64,000 nucleotides of DNA from Haberlea rhodopensis (taxonomy: Eukaryota; Streptophyta; Magnoliopsida; Lamiales; Gesneriaceae), in contig CAJQUN010000398.1 of assembly GCA_907163345.1 (NCBI GenBank), positions 62,001-126,000 on the forward strand. The letters run 5' to 3'. A program made the translations under genes and the position numbers. Below, in pieces: positions 21,810 to 32,953 of this stretch (the first letter of the stretch is position 1; the number at the start of each line of letters is the position of its first letter). The notes below the pieces were generated by a model. That model saw only the letters and a list, made by a program, of their open reading frames with translations. It did no database searches and was not told the DNA's origin.

Positions 21810-23186
21810 GGGTTATTTAATAATTTAACCCAAAAAAAAAATTTATTTAACAAAATAACCTAAAATTTTTTTTTTTATCAAAATGACCGAAGTCGCCATC
21901 TCAGATGGCGACTTCAGTACAATTTTTTTTTTTTTTACTGAAGTCGCCATCTCAGATGGCGACTTCCATATATATATATTTATAGGGACATTTTTAAAAA
22001 TGGCCTCTTACAAACTACCATAATCAAATTTGACACTAAATTAATTTAATTTTTAAAATTAGCCTTTAATTATGTTAAGTTCCAAATATATCATTTAAGC
22101 ATTTTTATTATAGCACACAATTATATTAAAGTGAGCAAATATGATAATAAATATGGAGCTACCACATATTTAATTAGATAATTTTTTTCTCTTTACTTGT
22201 GTATTACTTGTATTTATTTTTATATTTGAAATTTATTTGTTTTAAACTATATATTTATTACTTTAATAAAATTATAAATTTTCTGTATAATTAATGTGTC
22301 ACTATAACATTTTTAAATAAAAGTAAATATCATTTCCATGTTGCAAAATATGAATCTACCATATTTCGCTAGCTTAGTTGATAGAATCATTATTTACTTT
22401 TTAAATATTTTTTTGAATAACAAAATACTAATAATAAAAAGGATAATAATTAATAAGAAATAAATTAGTAAAAATAAAAATAATCATAACAATAGTATAT
22501 AACAAAATTATGATTATTTTTATTTTTACTAATTTATTTCTTATTAATTATTATCCTTTTTATTATTAGTATTTTGTTATTCAAAAAAATATTTAAAAAG
22601 TAAATAATGATTCTATCAACTAAGCTAGCGAAATATGGTAGATTCACATTTTGCAACATGGAAATGATATTTACTTTTATTTAAAAATGTTATAGTGACA
22701 CATTAATTATACAGAAAATTTATAATTTTATTAAAGTAATAAATATATAGTTTAAAACAAATAAATTTCAAATATAAAAATAAATACAAGTAATACACAA
22801 GTAAAGAGAAAAAAATTATCTAATTAAATATGTGGTAGCTCCATATTTATTATCATATTTGCTCACTTTAATATAATTGTGTGCTATAATAAAAATGCTT
22901 AAATGATATATTTGGAACTTAACATAATTAAAGGCTAATTTTAAAAATTAAATTAATTTAGAGTCAAATTTGATTATGGTAGTTTGTAGGAGCCCATTTT
23001 TAAAAATGTCCCTATAAATATATATATATGGAAGTCGCCATCTGAGATGGCGACTTCCATATTAAAAAAAAAATTATATTGAAGTCGCCATCTCAGATGG
23101 CGACTTCGGTCATTTTGATAATAAAAAAAAAATTTAGGTTATTTTGTTAAATAAATTTTTTTTTGGGTTAGATTATTAAATAACCC
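21810..23186. mobile_element. 1.38-kb foldback element, probably Mutator-like (MULE)
   Basis: Almost the whole element is one inverted repeat. Left arm 21810-22489 and right arm 22508-23186 are near-exact reverse complements (a few mismatches by eye) around an 18-base loop. Termini read GGGTTATTTAATAA and its complement. A perfect 10-bp direct repeat ACTTATCAAC flanks it (21800-21809 and 23187-23196). Long terminal repeats plus a 9-11 bp target duplication are typical of Mutator-like foldback elements, so that superfamily is inferred. Each arm has two copies of a 27-base palindrome (GAAGTCGCCATCT, one centre base, then its complement) at 21889-21915, 21940-21966, 23031-23057 and 23081-23107. 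No transposase is encoded. A transcript would fold into a long dsRNA. Confidence 0.9.
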
Positions 23187-23196
23187 ACTTATCAAC

Positions 23197-23963
23197 ACTC
23201 TATAATTTTAAAAATATTAGTAAAATGTTATTTACTCCCTATAAGTGACGGAAGACAAATTAGTATTTGCATATTTTATAATATTTTAATCTTTTCCATG
23301 CAATTATTAACTTAAATTAAGGATCCCACTTTTTTCCTATCAAAATCCCAAATTCTTTAATTTTTTGCCCCTTAATTAATTAGCTTACCAATAAGTTTAG
23401 AAAGTAGTTAATAATAGATTTCATTATGGCACACTAAAGATTTGCATTTGAATTATTTTAGTGAATAAAGATATGTAAAAATACACATTAGAGGATAGTA
23501 TTGAAGGGGATAATTTTTTTATAATATTTTAAAATTACGGGGAATTATTCGATTTTATAATATTGAAAAATTTAATTTAATTACACATAATAGATATGCC
23601 AACTAATAGTGCACTACTGTCAATAATGCAATGTAAATACGCTGTCGTTTGTAGGGGCCTAGACCCCTCCAAACACCTATATTACCGTTATAAAACCTTG
23701 ATCATAATCTAATCGTTATCTTCTTCTTCTTTTTTTTTTTTTTCCCAATTTTTGTCCATTTTCAAGAACCACCCACGACTACGACCCCATTCCTGTTAAC
23801 TGTTTGAACTGCCTTTTCCCACCCAAAGATTCCCACTCCCCCACCAACACAAATCCGTCACACATAGTTTCTCCTCATTTTCGTCTTTATTAGCTCAATG
23901 ATCTTTCCTTGAAGCTCGCCAATATAGAAGATTCTGCAAATATCATCAAAAGATCATAGCAGC
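23197..23963. other. Upstream region of the LecRK gene
   Basis: AT-rich DNA giving way to a pyrimidine-rich leader (TTCTTCTTCTTC then T-run at 23720-23745) and a C-rich stretch before the start codon. It probably contains promoter and 5'UTR; I could not fix a TATA box with confidence. The foldback element ends about 780 bp before the start codon. Confidence 0.5.
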
Positions 23964-25994
23964 ATGATTCCAAGAAATCTCTTTGTTTTCTCCATTTTTC
24001 TAGTTTCCTGCAGCTTTCTTCGTAACCCTTCAATGGCGTCGTCAGAAAATGTGAATCTTGATTTTCCCATCTTCAGTATCCGAAACCTTACTCTTCTTGG
24101 AGATTCCTTCATAAGGAAAGGTGTCGTGGGACTCACAAGAGAGCTTGAAGTCCCATCGTCAAGCTCTGGTTCAGTAATCTACAACTACCCAGTTGTTTTC
24201 TACGATCAAGAAACGAATATCACTGCTTCCTTCTCAACAAGATTTTCTTTTTCGATCGATAACGTAAATCCGACTTCGTTCGGAGATGGCTTGACCTTTT
24301 TCCTGTCTCCGAACAGCCAGACTTTGGGTAGTCCAGGAGGATACCTCGGTCTTGTGAATTCCTCGATATTGACCAAGAACAGATTCATAGCTATCGAATT
24401 TGATACTAGGCAGGATTTACATTTCAATGATCCTGATGAAAATCATGTTGGATTGGATATCGACAGCCTGATCTCAATCAAGACTGCTAATCCAATGCTG
24501 CAGGATATTGATTTGAGGAGTGGAAATCTAATTACTGCTTGGATTGATTGCTTGAATGATCAAAAGAAGGTGGAAGTTTTCTTGAGCTATTCGAGTTTCA
24601 AGCCGGATAAACCACTTCTAACTGTGGAGATTGATCTGTCTGATTACATACAAGAGTTTATGTACGTAGGATTTTCAGCTTCTACCGAGGGAACCACGGA
24701 GCAGCATCACATTGAGAATTGGAGCTTTCAAACTAGCGGGTTTCGCCCTGTGATACCAAGACTTCATCCTCACAATGTATCTGAAAGTTCTGTCCCCTTA
24801 AGGCCACAGCCAATTCCAGTTTCGGATTCAGGCAACAGGCATCACAAGAGAATTGGATTGGGTCTTGGCATTGGTTTTCCCGCCTTCTTTTGCGTGGTTC
24901 TTGTGGTGTTTGGATGGGTTTCTGTGAAGACATGGAAGGGTGCCAAAACAGAGAAAATCTTGAAATCAGAGCTTGTAACAGGTCCAAAACAGTTCAGTTA
25001 CAAAGAACTCAAGTTTGCCACAAAAGGGTTTCATAATAGCAGGATTTTAGGACACGGTGCATTCGGCACCGTTTACAAGGCCTTCTTCGTGGAATCAGGT
25101 ACAATCTCCGCAGTGAAAAGATCAAAGCATACCCACGAAGGTAAAGCAGAATTCCTTGCTGAATTGACAATCATAGCTTGTTTGAGGCACAAAAATTTGG
25201 TTCAACTCCAAGGTTGGTGCGTTGAGAAGGGTGAATTGTTGCTTGTGTATGATTATATGCCTAATGGGAGTCTCGACAGTGTCTTATACCCGGATTCCGA
25301 AAACGGTAACCCTTTAAAATGGTCGTATAGATACAATATTGCTATTGGTCTAGCCTCTGCCCTCACATATCTGCATCAAGAATGTGAACAACAAGTGATT
25401 CACAGAGACATAAAAACAAGCAACATAATGTTGGATGTAAACTACAGTGCAAGATTAGGCGATTTCGGATTAGCAAGGCTAATGGATCACGGCAAGAGTC
25501 CTGTCTCCACCCTCACAGCAGGGACAATGGGATATCTTGCACCAGAATACCTTCAATACGGTATAGCAACCGAGAAAACCGACGTTTTTAGCTATGGAAT
25601 CGTTATACTCGAACTCGCTTGTGGGAGAAGGCCTATTGAAAGAGAAGAAGAAAGCCAAATTATGGTGAACTTGGTGGATTGGGTTTGGAGAATGTATTCT
25701 GAAGGGAAGATCGTTAAAGCCGCCGATGAACGAATGGACAGAGAATTCGAAGAGGAAGAGATGAAAAAGCTGTTGGTTCTAGGCTTGAGTTGTGCTAATC
25801 CAGATAGTATGGAAAGGCCGACAATGAGGAGAGTCTTCCAAATTCTTAACAATGAAGCTGAGCCTTTGGTCGTGCCAAGAGCTAAACCATGTCTGACCTT
25901 TTCGAATAGTCTTCCTCTCAGCATTAAAGAAATTGTTTCGGATTGTGAGGAAGATTTTGGGACAATTGAATCTCAGCTTGAAAAAATAGTGTAA
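23964..25994 (+). CDS. L-type lectin-domain receptor-like kinase (LecRK-VIII type)
   Basis: A single-exon gene of 676 aa, the normal length and exon structure for plant LecRKs. Residues 1-25 are a hydrophobic signal peptide. Residues about 30-262 are a legume-lectin domain (LDFPIFSIRNLTLLGDSF, DGLTFFLSPN, FIAIEFDT, HVGLDID). The transmembrane helix is about 297-315 (LGIGFPAFFCVVLVVFGWV). The kinase has the Gly loop LGHGAFGTVYKA, Lys385 in AVKRSK, HRDIKTSN (Asp482), DFG (500-502) and GTMGYLAPEY. All catalytic residues are present, so it should be an active Ser/Thr kinase at the plasma membrane that senses an extracellular ligand. The closest match I recall is the clade VIII LecRKs (Arabidopsis At3g53380, At5g03140). 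The ligand is unknown. Confidence 0.95.
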   Translation: MIPRNLFVFSIFLVSCSFLRNPSMASSENVNLDFPIFSIRNLTLLGDSFIRKGVVGLTRELEVPSSSSGSVIYNYPVVFYDQETNITASFSTRFSFSIDNVNPTSFGDGLTFFLSPNSQTLGSPGGYLGLVNSSILTKNRFIAIEFDTRQDLHFNDPDENHVGLDIDSLISIKTANPMLQDIDLRSGNLITAWIDCLNDQKKVEVFLSYSSFKPDKPLLTVEIDLSDYIQEFMYVGFSASTEGTTEQHHIENWSFQTSGFRPVIPRLHPHNVSESSVPLRPQPIPVSDSGNRHHKRIGLGLGIGFPAFFCVVLVVFGWVSVKTWKGAKTEKILKSELVTGPKQFSYKELKFATKGFHNSRILGHGAFGTVYKAFFVESGTISAVKRSKHTHEGKAEFLAELTIIACLRHKNLVQLQGWCVEKGELLLVYDYMPNGSLDSVLYPDSENGNPLKWSYRYNIAIGLASALTYLHQECEQQVIHRDIKTSNIMLDVNYSARLGDFGLARLMDHGKSPVSTLTAGTMGYLAPEYLQYGIATEKTDVFSYGIVILELACGRRPIEREEESQIMVNLVDWVWRMYSEGKIVKAADERMDREFEEEEMKKLLVLGLSCANPDSMERPTMRRVFQILNNEAEPLVVPRAKPCLTFSNSLPLSIKEIVSDCEEDFGTIESQLEKIV

Positions 25995-27689
25995 GTGATA
26001 TAAGACGATGGAGTAAATTTTCTGATGTAAAATTCTTTGGTTCTTTTTTTTTACGAAGGGAACTTTAAGCTGTTTTTTTACTGTTGTATACATTCAATAT
26101 AGTTGGATACTAATTACTGTTCAATGTTATTGAAATTGAATTGTTTTGTTATATATATTATATTATACCTATATAATAAGTGTCTAAGCTTTACTATTCA
26201 ATAATGAATAGTAATGAATAATAAAATACTATTTATTATTTTTTTTTCCAAATTTTTTTTAATAAAATTCTTTTTTGTTTTTAAATATTGTTGATACTTG
26301 TGTTTGGCATGAACCGATTAGAAAAAAATATATCTTAATCGATTTATGTACGCAACTTCAAATGTTATTTTTTCAGTTTATATAGTAAGATAAACATCAT
26401 TTTTTTTTAAAAAAGAGAGTAGTCATTTGGTTATTTTTTTCCCATTCAATTACCATAGCGTTGTCGTTTTTAAAAAAAAATTGTTAAAATCGATCATTTG
26501 AATTGTTATATTTTTTGATCAAATCAAGAAAAAATTGACCAACATGCTGGTACCTGGCAACGCACCTTGTGCGGTGCCCAAAAAAAACTAAAAAAAACTA
26601 GTATATATATATATATATATATTGAATTTAAGCGCTGAAAACGAAGCATGTGAAGATGGTAGCACGATTTTCCTCATTGAATGCAAAGGATTTTCAACAA
26701 AAAATTTCTATGGCCAATATTTGTTTTGTCTCACTTGATTGTGTATAATGATCAAGGATGTGGCTTGCATTAACTTTGGTATCTAAGACAAACCAATTTC
26801 TTTCCCAAAATACCCCTTCCCTACATTTCTCAGATTTTTTTCATAAAAATGCACAGCAAAATAAAAAACTCAAATATAAAATTTAAAATGAGAAAAAATT
26901 ACTCTAATAAGTACATTTTATATAAAACATTTTTATACATAAAATCATAGACTATAATAAAATTTAATATAAATGTGCATATATACATATCACATGACTA
27001 TACCCCTCGTAGCAGTTCAAAAGGGGAGACTTTACATAATCTGAACGGTGATGCCCATTACCCACACTTGTAACTGCCTTTACATTTTCCACACTGGAGA
27101 CACAGTTAGTAATCAATGGACTCCACGTTGAGTATATCTACTATAAGATTAAAATGTAAAGCTATGGCTGACCAGCTTCTAATCACCTCCCAAACATTTA
27201 TCATTGACTATGATGATTGGCGGAATAAAAACCATAAGGTTTTATTTTTAATTTGGAGACAATTTGCAATCGTACAGAACAATGATAGTGAGAGGAACGA
27301 TGATTAGGCCTATAACAGTTGCAAGATTTGAAAGAAACATATTGAACATAAGAAAACGAAACGCATGAAGATAAATTAACTACAAAATTTTCACATCCAA
27401 GGGTCTTCTGAAATTCGTTTCCTTCACATGATAAGTCTCGACAAGTACCCCATAAAACACTAAAAATAGTATGAATTGCTCAAAAAATACCTTACTTGAT
27501 GGACTGAGCTTCGATGGGGCATAAAAAGTTTCCAAATTCATCACTTGGAAGTAGTCTGGACAGACTGCAATTGCACCGGTTTCGAGGTTCGTCTCTTTCC
27601 CATCTTGGCAAACATAGGAAACATTTATTTCATTTTCTTTCGCTTGACTTCCTGCTTTTCAACCCCAATAGCACGTTTCATGAGTCTGG
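25995..27689. other. 3' flank of LecRK and non-genic DNA
   Basis: The first roughly 200 bp are probably LecRK 3'UTR. The rest is AT-rich with a short (AT)n near 26602-26621. The stretch 27480-27690 on the minus strand may hold the degraded C-terminal end of the PARN-like pseudogene, but I could not follow the frame. No separate gene seen. Confidence 0.5.
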
Positions 27690-30600
27690 TTTTCAATTAA
27701 GCTAAACGGCCTCAGCCTGATCTGAAAATAGCACTTCTGCCAATGGAGAACTACAAATATCTTTATAAATCTCGTAACTGGCAGCACGAACTCATCCTCC
27801 TTCTAAAATTCTTGACAGAGGATGCAATGCAGTTATCGGATTATTTTTTCTATCTAAGGTGTCCTTCAAATCAAGAAGTCAGAAACTAGTTTCGCTTTGC
27901 TGAACTGAACAAAGGCAGCTGTGTCATCCAAATGGTAAATTGAGGTTACAGAGTCGTTGCCAAAAGTTTTATGCATACAGTCTCTAATATCCTGCTCTAA
28001 CTTTAGACATCAGTCCCCACAATAATACCATATTTGGAAACAAAATCTTCTTATTCTTGTTATGATTATTGGAGCCTAAAGATTCTGCATCAGACTTCCC
28101 TGATTTAATATTAATAACATCTCCACTCACGCAGCTGAAAGAGAGGCGGTTGATATACTTTTGGAGCTTCTCATTTCCTGGTAAATCTACAGGGGCTGCT
28201 TGGTTGTTAAAATCAACTCCTAGATGACAGCATGCCTAAGCAAAAACACATCCTGTCATAAAAAAAGCATCATATCCCGCTTCATGCTTGGCTCCAGAGT
28301 TCCAATATGAGAACCTGTCAATTAGTCTTCAACTTATGAGTCACAACAGGTTTCCAATACCAAAATTACAGACCATTATCTGGTTATATTTAATCCTCGA
28401 GCAGGATTCCTTATCTTTTCATTTGAATTCTTCAGGTTACGCCCTCTTGCATTTTAAAAAAAAAAACTTAAGGCTTGCATCAGATGAAAAGATAGAATAC
28501 ATTCTCCCTGTTATTTCAGTAGAAGAGGAAGGGATGGAGATGCAAGAAGACACATGTAAGGGCCTGAAAGTTTCAACGTGAACATAGTCAAACAGGACAC
28601 GGAAGGAATTTTTAGCTAGCAGATGAGTAAACGGTAAATACACTGGAACCCGCAAAGCCAGTATAAACCACGGGGAGAAAATTATTAAATGCTTGTGTTG
28701 AAGAATCAGAAGGGAGAACTTCGATACTCAAATCGTCTTTTCACTTTCTGCTTGTGAATGAATTCTAAGCGTGTTAAGAGTATAGTAATCAGCAATGGTC
28801 ACAGTTGGAAAGCCAACTCCTATGTGTGAATGCAATATACACGTAGGCCCATCAAATGACAAAAAAACAGTAAAAAATACTAAAAGGTGAATTAAACTTG
28901 TTTGTTAGTTTGTTTGTGTTCTCCAAACAAAGAAATTAGGACAAAGCCATTAGCCTTTTATAGAATCTCAAAATGGATTTATAAAATCATATTCATTAAT
29001 TGATGTCATTGTGCTAAAATTTTCTGACAGGCATTATTCTCGCCTCATTATTTCCGCTTGGGGAACATAGCTAGAATTTCACAAACTTGGCAGTAAAAAT
29101 TTGCCTTCAGACATCTGTGCATTCTACACTTACTTACTAAAAGGTAAATACATGAATCTAATTAGTTTAAAACCCTAGTTGTCAACTGTTGAAGAGATTT
29201 TCTTCTCAAGCTACAAAGAAACAGTTACTATCAATAGAGATGCACAACATTTGTTAAAAACTGAAAGAGAGCAAACCTCTTGTCGTCAACTTGAACTTCC
29301 ACTTTAATGCATGAATTTTCAACCACACCACTGACTGGGACACTATAAGCAATTTGTGGACAGAGTAACTAAACGCTTTGGAAAGAGATGTGCTGCCTTT
29401 CTTCATGATATTAAACAACACATCATCTGCATTCAGCAACACTTTAGAATCGACTATGTATGGAAAATACATCTGAACAGCTGAGAAAAAGTCTTCAGCC
29501 GATGAAGGAAGAGGACCAACAAATTTGCTGTAAACATGTGCGAAATCTGCATCAGTCATCAGCAAACCAAGTCTTAGAAATAAAAGAGGATTTAAAGTGA
29601 ATATATTACAGAACTCAAGATAACATTTGTACCAAGAAAGCAATTGTGACCAACAATCAATCTTCTCTCTGTGGAAAGGAGATCAGTAATATGTCGAAAT
29701 CCAATTGCAGACTTAATCTTCATTTCCGCAACTTTTCTGTGACAAGCTTTAACTTCCCTCTACATAACGTAAAGGTAAAATTGGATAAATTCACATGAAA
29801 TGCAATCAACAAAATGCTAATAGGCGAGAATCTTAAGTGCAAATTTATGATACTTCATAGGCATAGTTTCTGATACTGCATCAAAATTATAAATTTCACA
29901 ACAATTGTAAGCTCTTTAAAAGACTAAGAAGTTTAAACATTAAGATTCTCAAATTCGATCACAAATTCGATCACAAATATTACATAAACTTGAGAAACAG
30001 TTTGACAAGAAAGAGTATATAGAGCAAATTCTTCTCATTCTCAATGAAACACCTGTATGCCAACATTGGTCAAATATATGCAAGAAACATAACATAGATA
30101 CCTCTGGTCAATCTTAGCAATTAATCTGACCATTAAAATATCCCGATCTGTTGTAGAATATGTATAGACTATCAAGTGTTGTGGAGCAGAAGTCTCATCA
30201 GTCACTTGGACATAAACAATATCTTTGAAATTCTTTTCAGTGACCTGTATTTTTTTAGACAAGCTATTAGTAAAATAAAATTTCAACAACAGTTACATCA
30301 GCAATTGAAAGAAAAAATTATGCAAAATGTTCTGACACACTTCAGAAAAATAATAGCAAACCAAACGTAAATGAGAATACATAGAACACTCCTCTTGGCT
30401 TCTGGATAAATAAGATATTCCTGATATTATTTAAGAGAATAAAAATTACCAAATAAAAGAAATATAAGACACTATGGAAGATTCTCCAGGATTATCACTT
30501 TTGAATAAAATTTGAAGCTGGCCTTCAAGTTCTGGAAGAGCAGTTGTATAAATAATGTGGTTGTTCCTTGTCCAAGTTAAAGATCCAGCAAAAGAGAACA

Positions 30601-32477
30601 ACTAACACATCGATTAAATCCGAATTTATACTTCTAATTTCTTTTTTACATATATCTTCTGGAAAAAAACTAGTTCCAGGGCCATAAGGCCAAAACAAAA
30701 ATATCACAAACAGTGTTAGTCAGAATGTCAATGACCGATCACAAGAATGCCCTTCTTACTAAGACATTTGACCCTAACACTGAAATCTGCAAACATAGAC
30801 AGGGTAGAAATATGTCCCATATAACACAAGTATAGCTTAGTCCCAACTCCAAAATACACAACTATATACAGCCAATGGTATTTTAGTGGTTTGAAAAGGG
30901 TATCAAGTATTAGCAGAAGAAAACACTGAAATCAAATGTTATTATATTTTCTGCATCACAAGTTAAAGTTAACTAAAAAGGTACAACAAAAATGACAAAA
31001 AGTTAATCTGCATCCAATAACTTGTAGTAGCCTTTTACAGATTGCTTTTAATTCATTACATTGAAAAAACATGATATCATCTTCCTTAAGAATGGGAAAG
31101 AATTAAAGGACAGAAGAGATCCGGAACAATTGTCAGGAAGCACATCTAAAATAAAATTCAACATAGTAATCAATCTGGATATGAAGCTTCACTGCTATCA
31201 AAGCATTCCAATCAGTAGCCGTAATCATTTAATAATCCATAAGTCAATATAGCATAAACGCTTGACACCAAGTTCAAGAGTAATAAAAAGAGAATCTAGC
31301 TCACCTTTGTATATACATGTGTTGAAATTAAACTGGTATTTTGCCAATAATTCCAGTGAGGATGCCTGGCACAAGAACTCAAAAGATGAGCATTCACCTG
31401 GAATTTCCTGCAGAGGAAATATGTAAAAATTGTGCCTGCCAAAGCAGCACAAATGTTAACTACTGTCCAAAGATGCAAGTGAAATATATATCCCATCCAG
31501 CCAGAATTCTAAAATTCTAGAACAAATTCAAAAAGGAAACGTCATAGTCGTCAGAGGCACAAGGTGTACTCAGGCAAATGAGTACCATAGAGTCTAGGCA
31601 CAAGAAGGGAAACACATATTGTGAATACAGTCAATTGGCGAAGCTAAACAAACAGTTATTGCTAGAAGTAAATGGTGGTTAAAATGGATTCTCCCTTTTC
31701 GTTATTCCTTTACCTGCTGCTCCTAAAGAGGCATTTACTAAAAGCTCATACAAAGTTCTGGCGAATATTTAGCCCTTTCTCCGTTTTTATTATTTCCAAA
31801 CCACACTCAAACTACAATTGGTGCATTTCTATCCAAATCACACTCAAACTACAATTGGTGCATTTGATCTTCGATCAAATTCAATTGAATAATGACAGAA
31901 ACCAAACCAACCAAATGCATTTAGACAAATTGAATTAAACAAAATGTCAGACACTAAAATTTGTGCTCTTATAAACATAATACTCGATCTATTCGGGACA
32001 AATATGCAAACTAGCTTCCCAAAATGCAAAGATACTTCCCTTGAGAAAAATTAACCTCCCATTTTTTGATAATTTTATAAATTAATATCAATTTACGTTG
32101 ACAACCAAACCAAATCTCCAAATTAAATCCTTCTGTTCGGTTTAACCGAAAGCTGAAACACTTAAGGGTGAGCGACGAAGGAGTGGGCGTGAGGGTCCCA
32201 GCGAAAGGTACACACCACAAACTAAACGACGGCGAATTTCTCTGCGGAGTCTTTGACTCTGTATGTCGGCTCGGTCAAACTCGAACGACTCCCGCCACGG
32301 TGCACCGGTGACCCGCGACAAGTCGATAGACACGAAGTCTGCTTCTTTGACGTGGCGCCGCAGCTCGGCTAGAGCCGGTTCGGTGAAGCCGACGGCGCTG
32401 AGCTGATGGAGCGATAGAGCGGTGGTATTTGAGATCGGACCTGCCCGAACCAAATGGGGTTCATTTTCCAAGCCCAA
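27690..32477 (-). pseudogene. PARN-like poly(A)-specific ribonuclease gene, intron-containing pseudogene
   Basis: Minus-strand exons read in order resemble plant PARN-like RNase H-fold nucleases (as Arabidopsis At3g25430). Exon 1 is 32465-~32163 (ADFVSIDL, GAPWRESFEFDRADI, then in another frame KDSAEKFAVV-stop, and FRWDPHAHSFVAHP). Then 31435-31305 (NFYIFPLQEIPG, FEFLCQASS, AKYQFNFNTCIYKG), 30244-30102 (FKDIVYVQVTDETSA), 29759-~29633 (IKSAIGFRH, RRLIVGHNC), 29546-29277 (AHVYSKFVGPLPSSAEDF, FPYIVDSKVLLN) and 28314-~27690 (GAKHEAGYDAF, ACCHLGVDF, LQKYINRLSFSC, YHLDDTAAFVQFSK). Splice sites are mostly preserved, so it is not a processed copy. Lesions: no clear ATG, loss of the catalytic Glu after the first Asp, a frameshift and TAG in exon 1, a frameshift after SKAFS, CAG-to-TAG before ACCHLG, two more frameshifts and a TGA in the last exon. 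Not all exons were recovered. Confidence 0.85.
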
Positions 32478-32945
32478 AACACTGGCGACGCTATTATTAT
32501 TGTGGATGTTCCATATTAATTATTTAAAATTAATTAAAGTGAAAATCAATATGGAGATTTTTATCACGAATTTCTTACGAGATTTCAAATCAAATTATTT
32601 TATATTTATAGCTTTGAAACTTTAATTTTGTAAAATCCTTTGTTTGGATATTCATTAATTTTAAATCAAATTTTTTTTTGAGATGGAGGAGGGATATTTT
32701 TAACAAAGGCTTTAGGCCACATGCCCGATCTCAATATCGATACATCTCCAAAGGGAGAAATGAAAACTTGCCAGTCGAGCTAGCAGAAGTCTTCAATTTT
32801 AAACCAATTCTAAAACTATTATTATTATTATGTAGAAATGTCTTGTTTGACTAAACACTTTATAGTTTTTTTTCTCCTTTGATTGATCGGTTGAATTATG
32901 ATAAAGTGCATGCCTGGTACATATATGGCATCGGGTCCGGTTAGA
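32478..32945. other. Upstream flank of the PARN-like pseudogene
   Basis: AT-rich DNA between the first pseudogene exon and the hAT target site. No feature supported beyond the 8-bp target copy TATGGACC at 32946-32953. Confidence 0.5.
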
Positions 32946-32953
32946 TATGGACC

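Noticed and set aside
28288..28581. 97-codon plus-strand frame
   Set aside because: It is antisense to, and overlaps, the last exon block of the PARN-like pseudogene; the minus strand has the family similarity.
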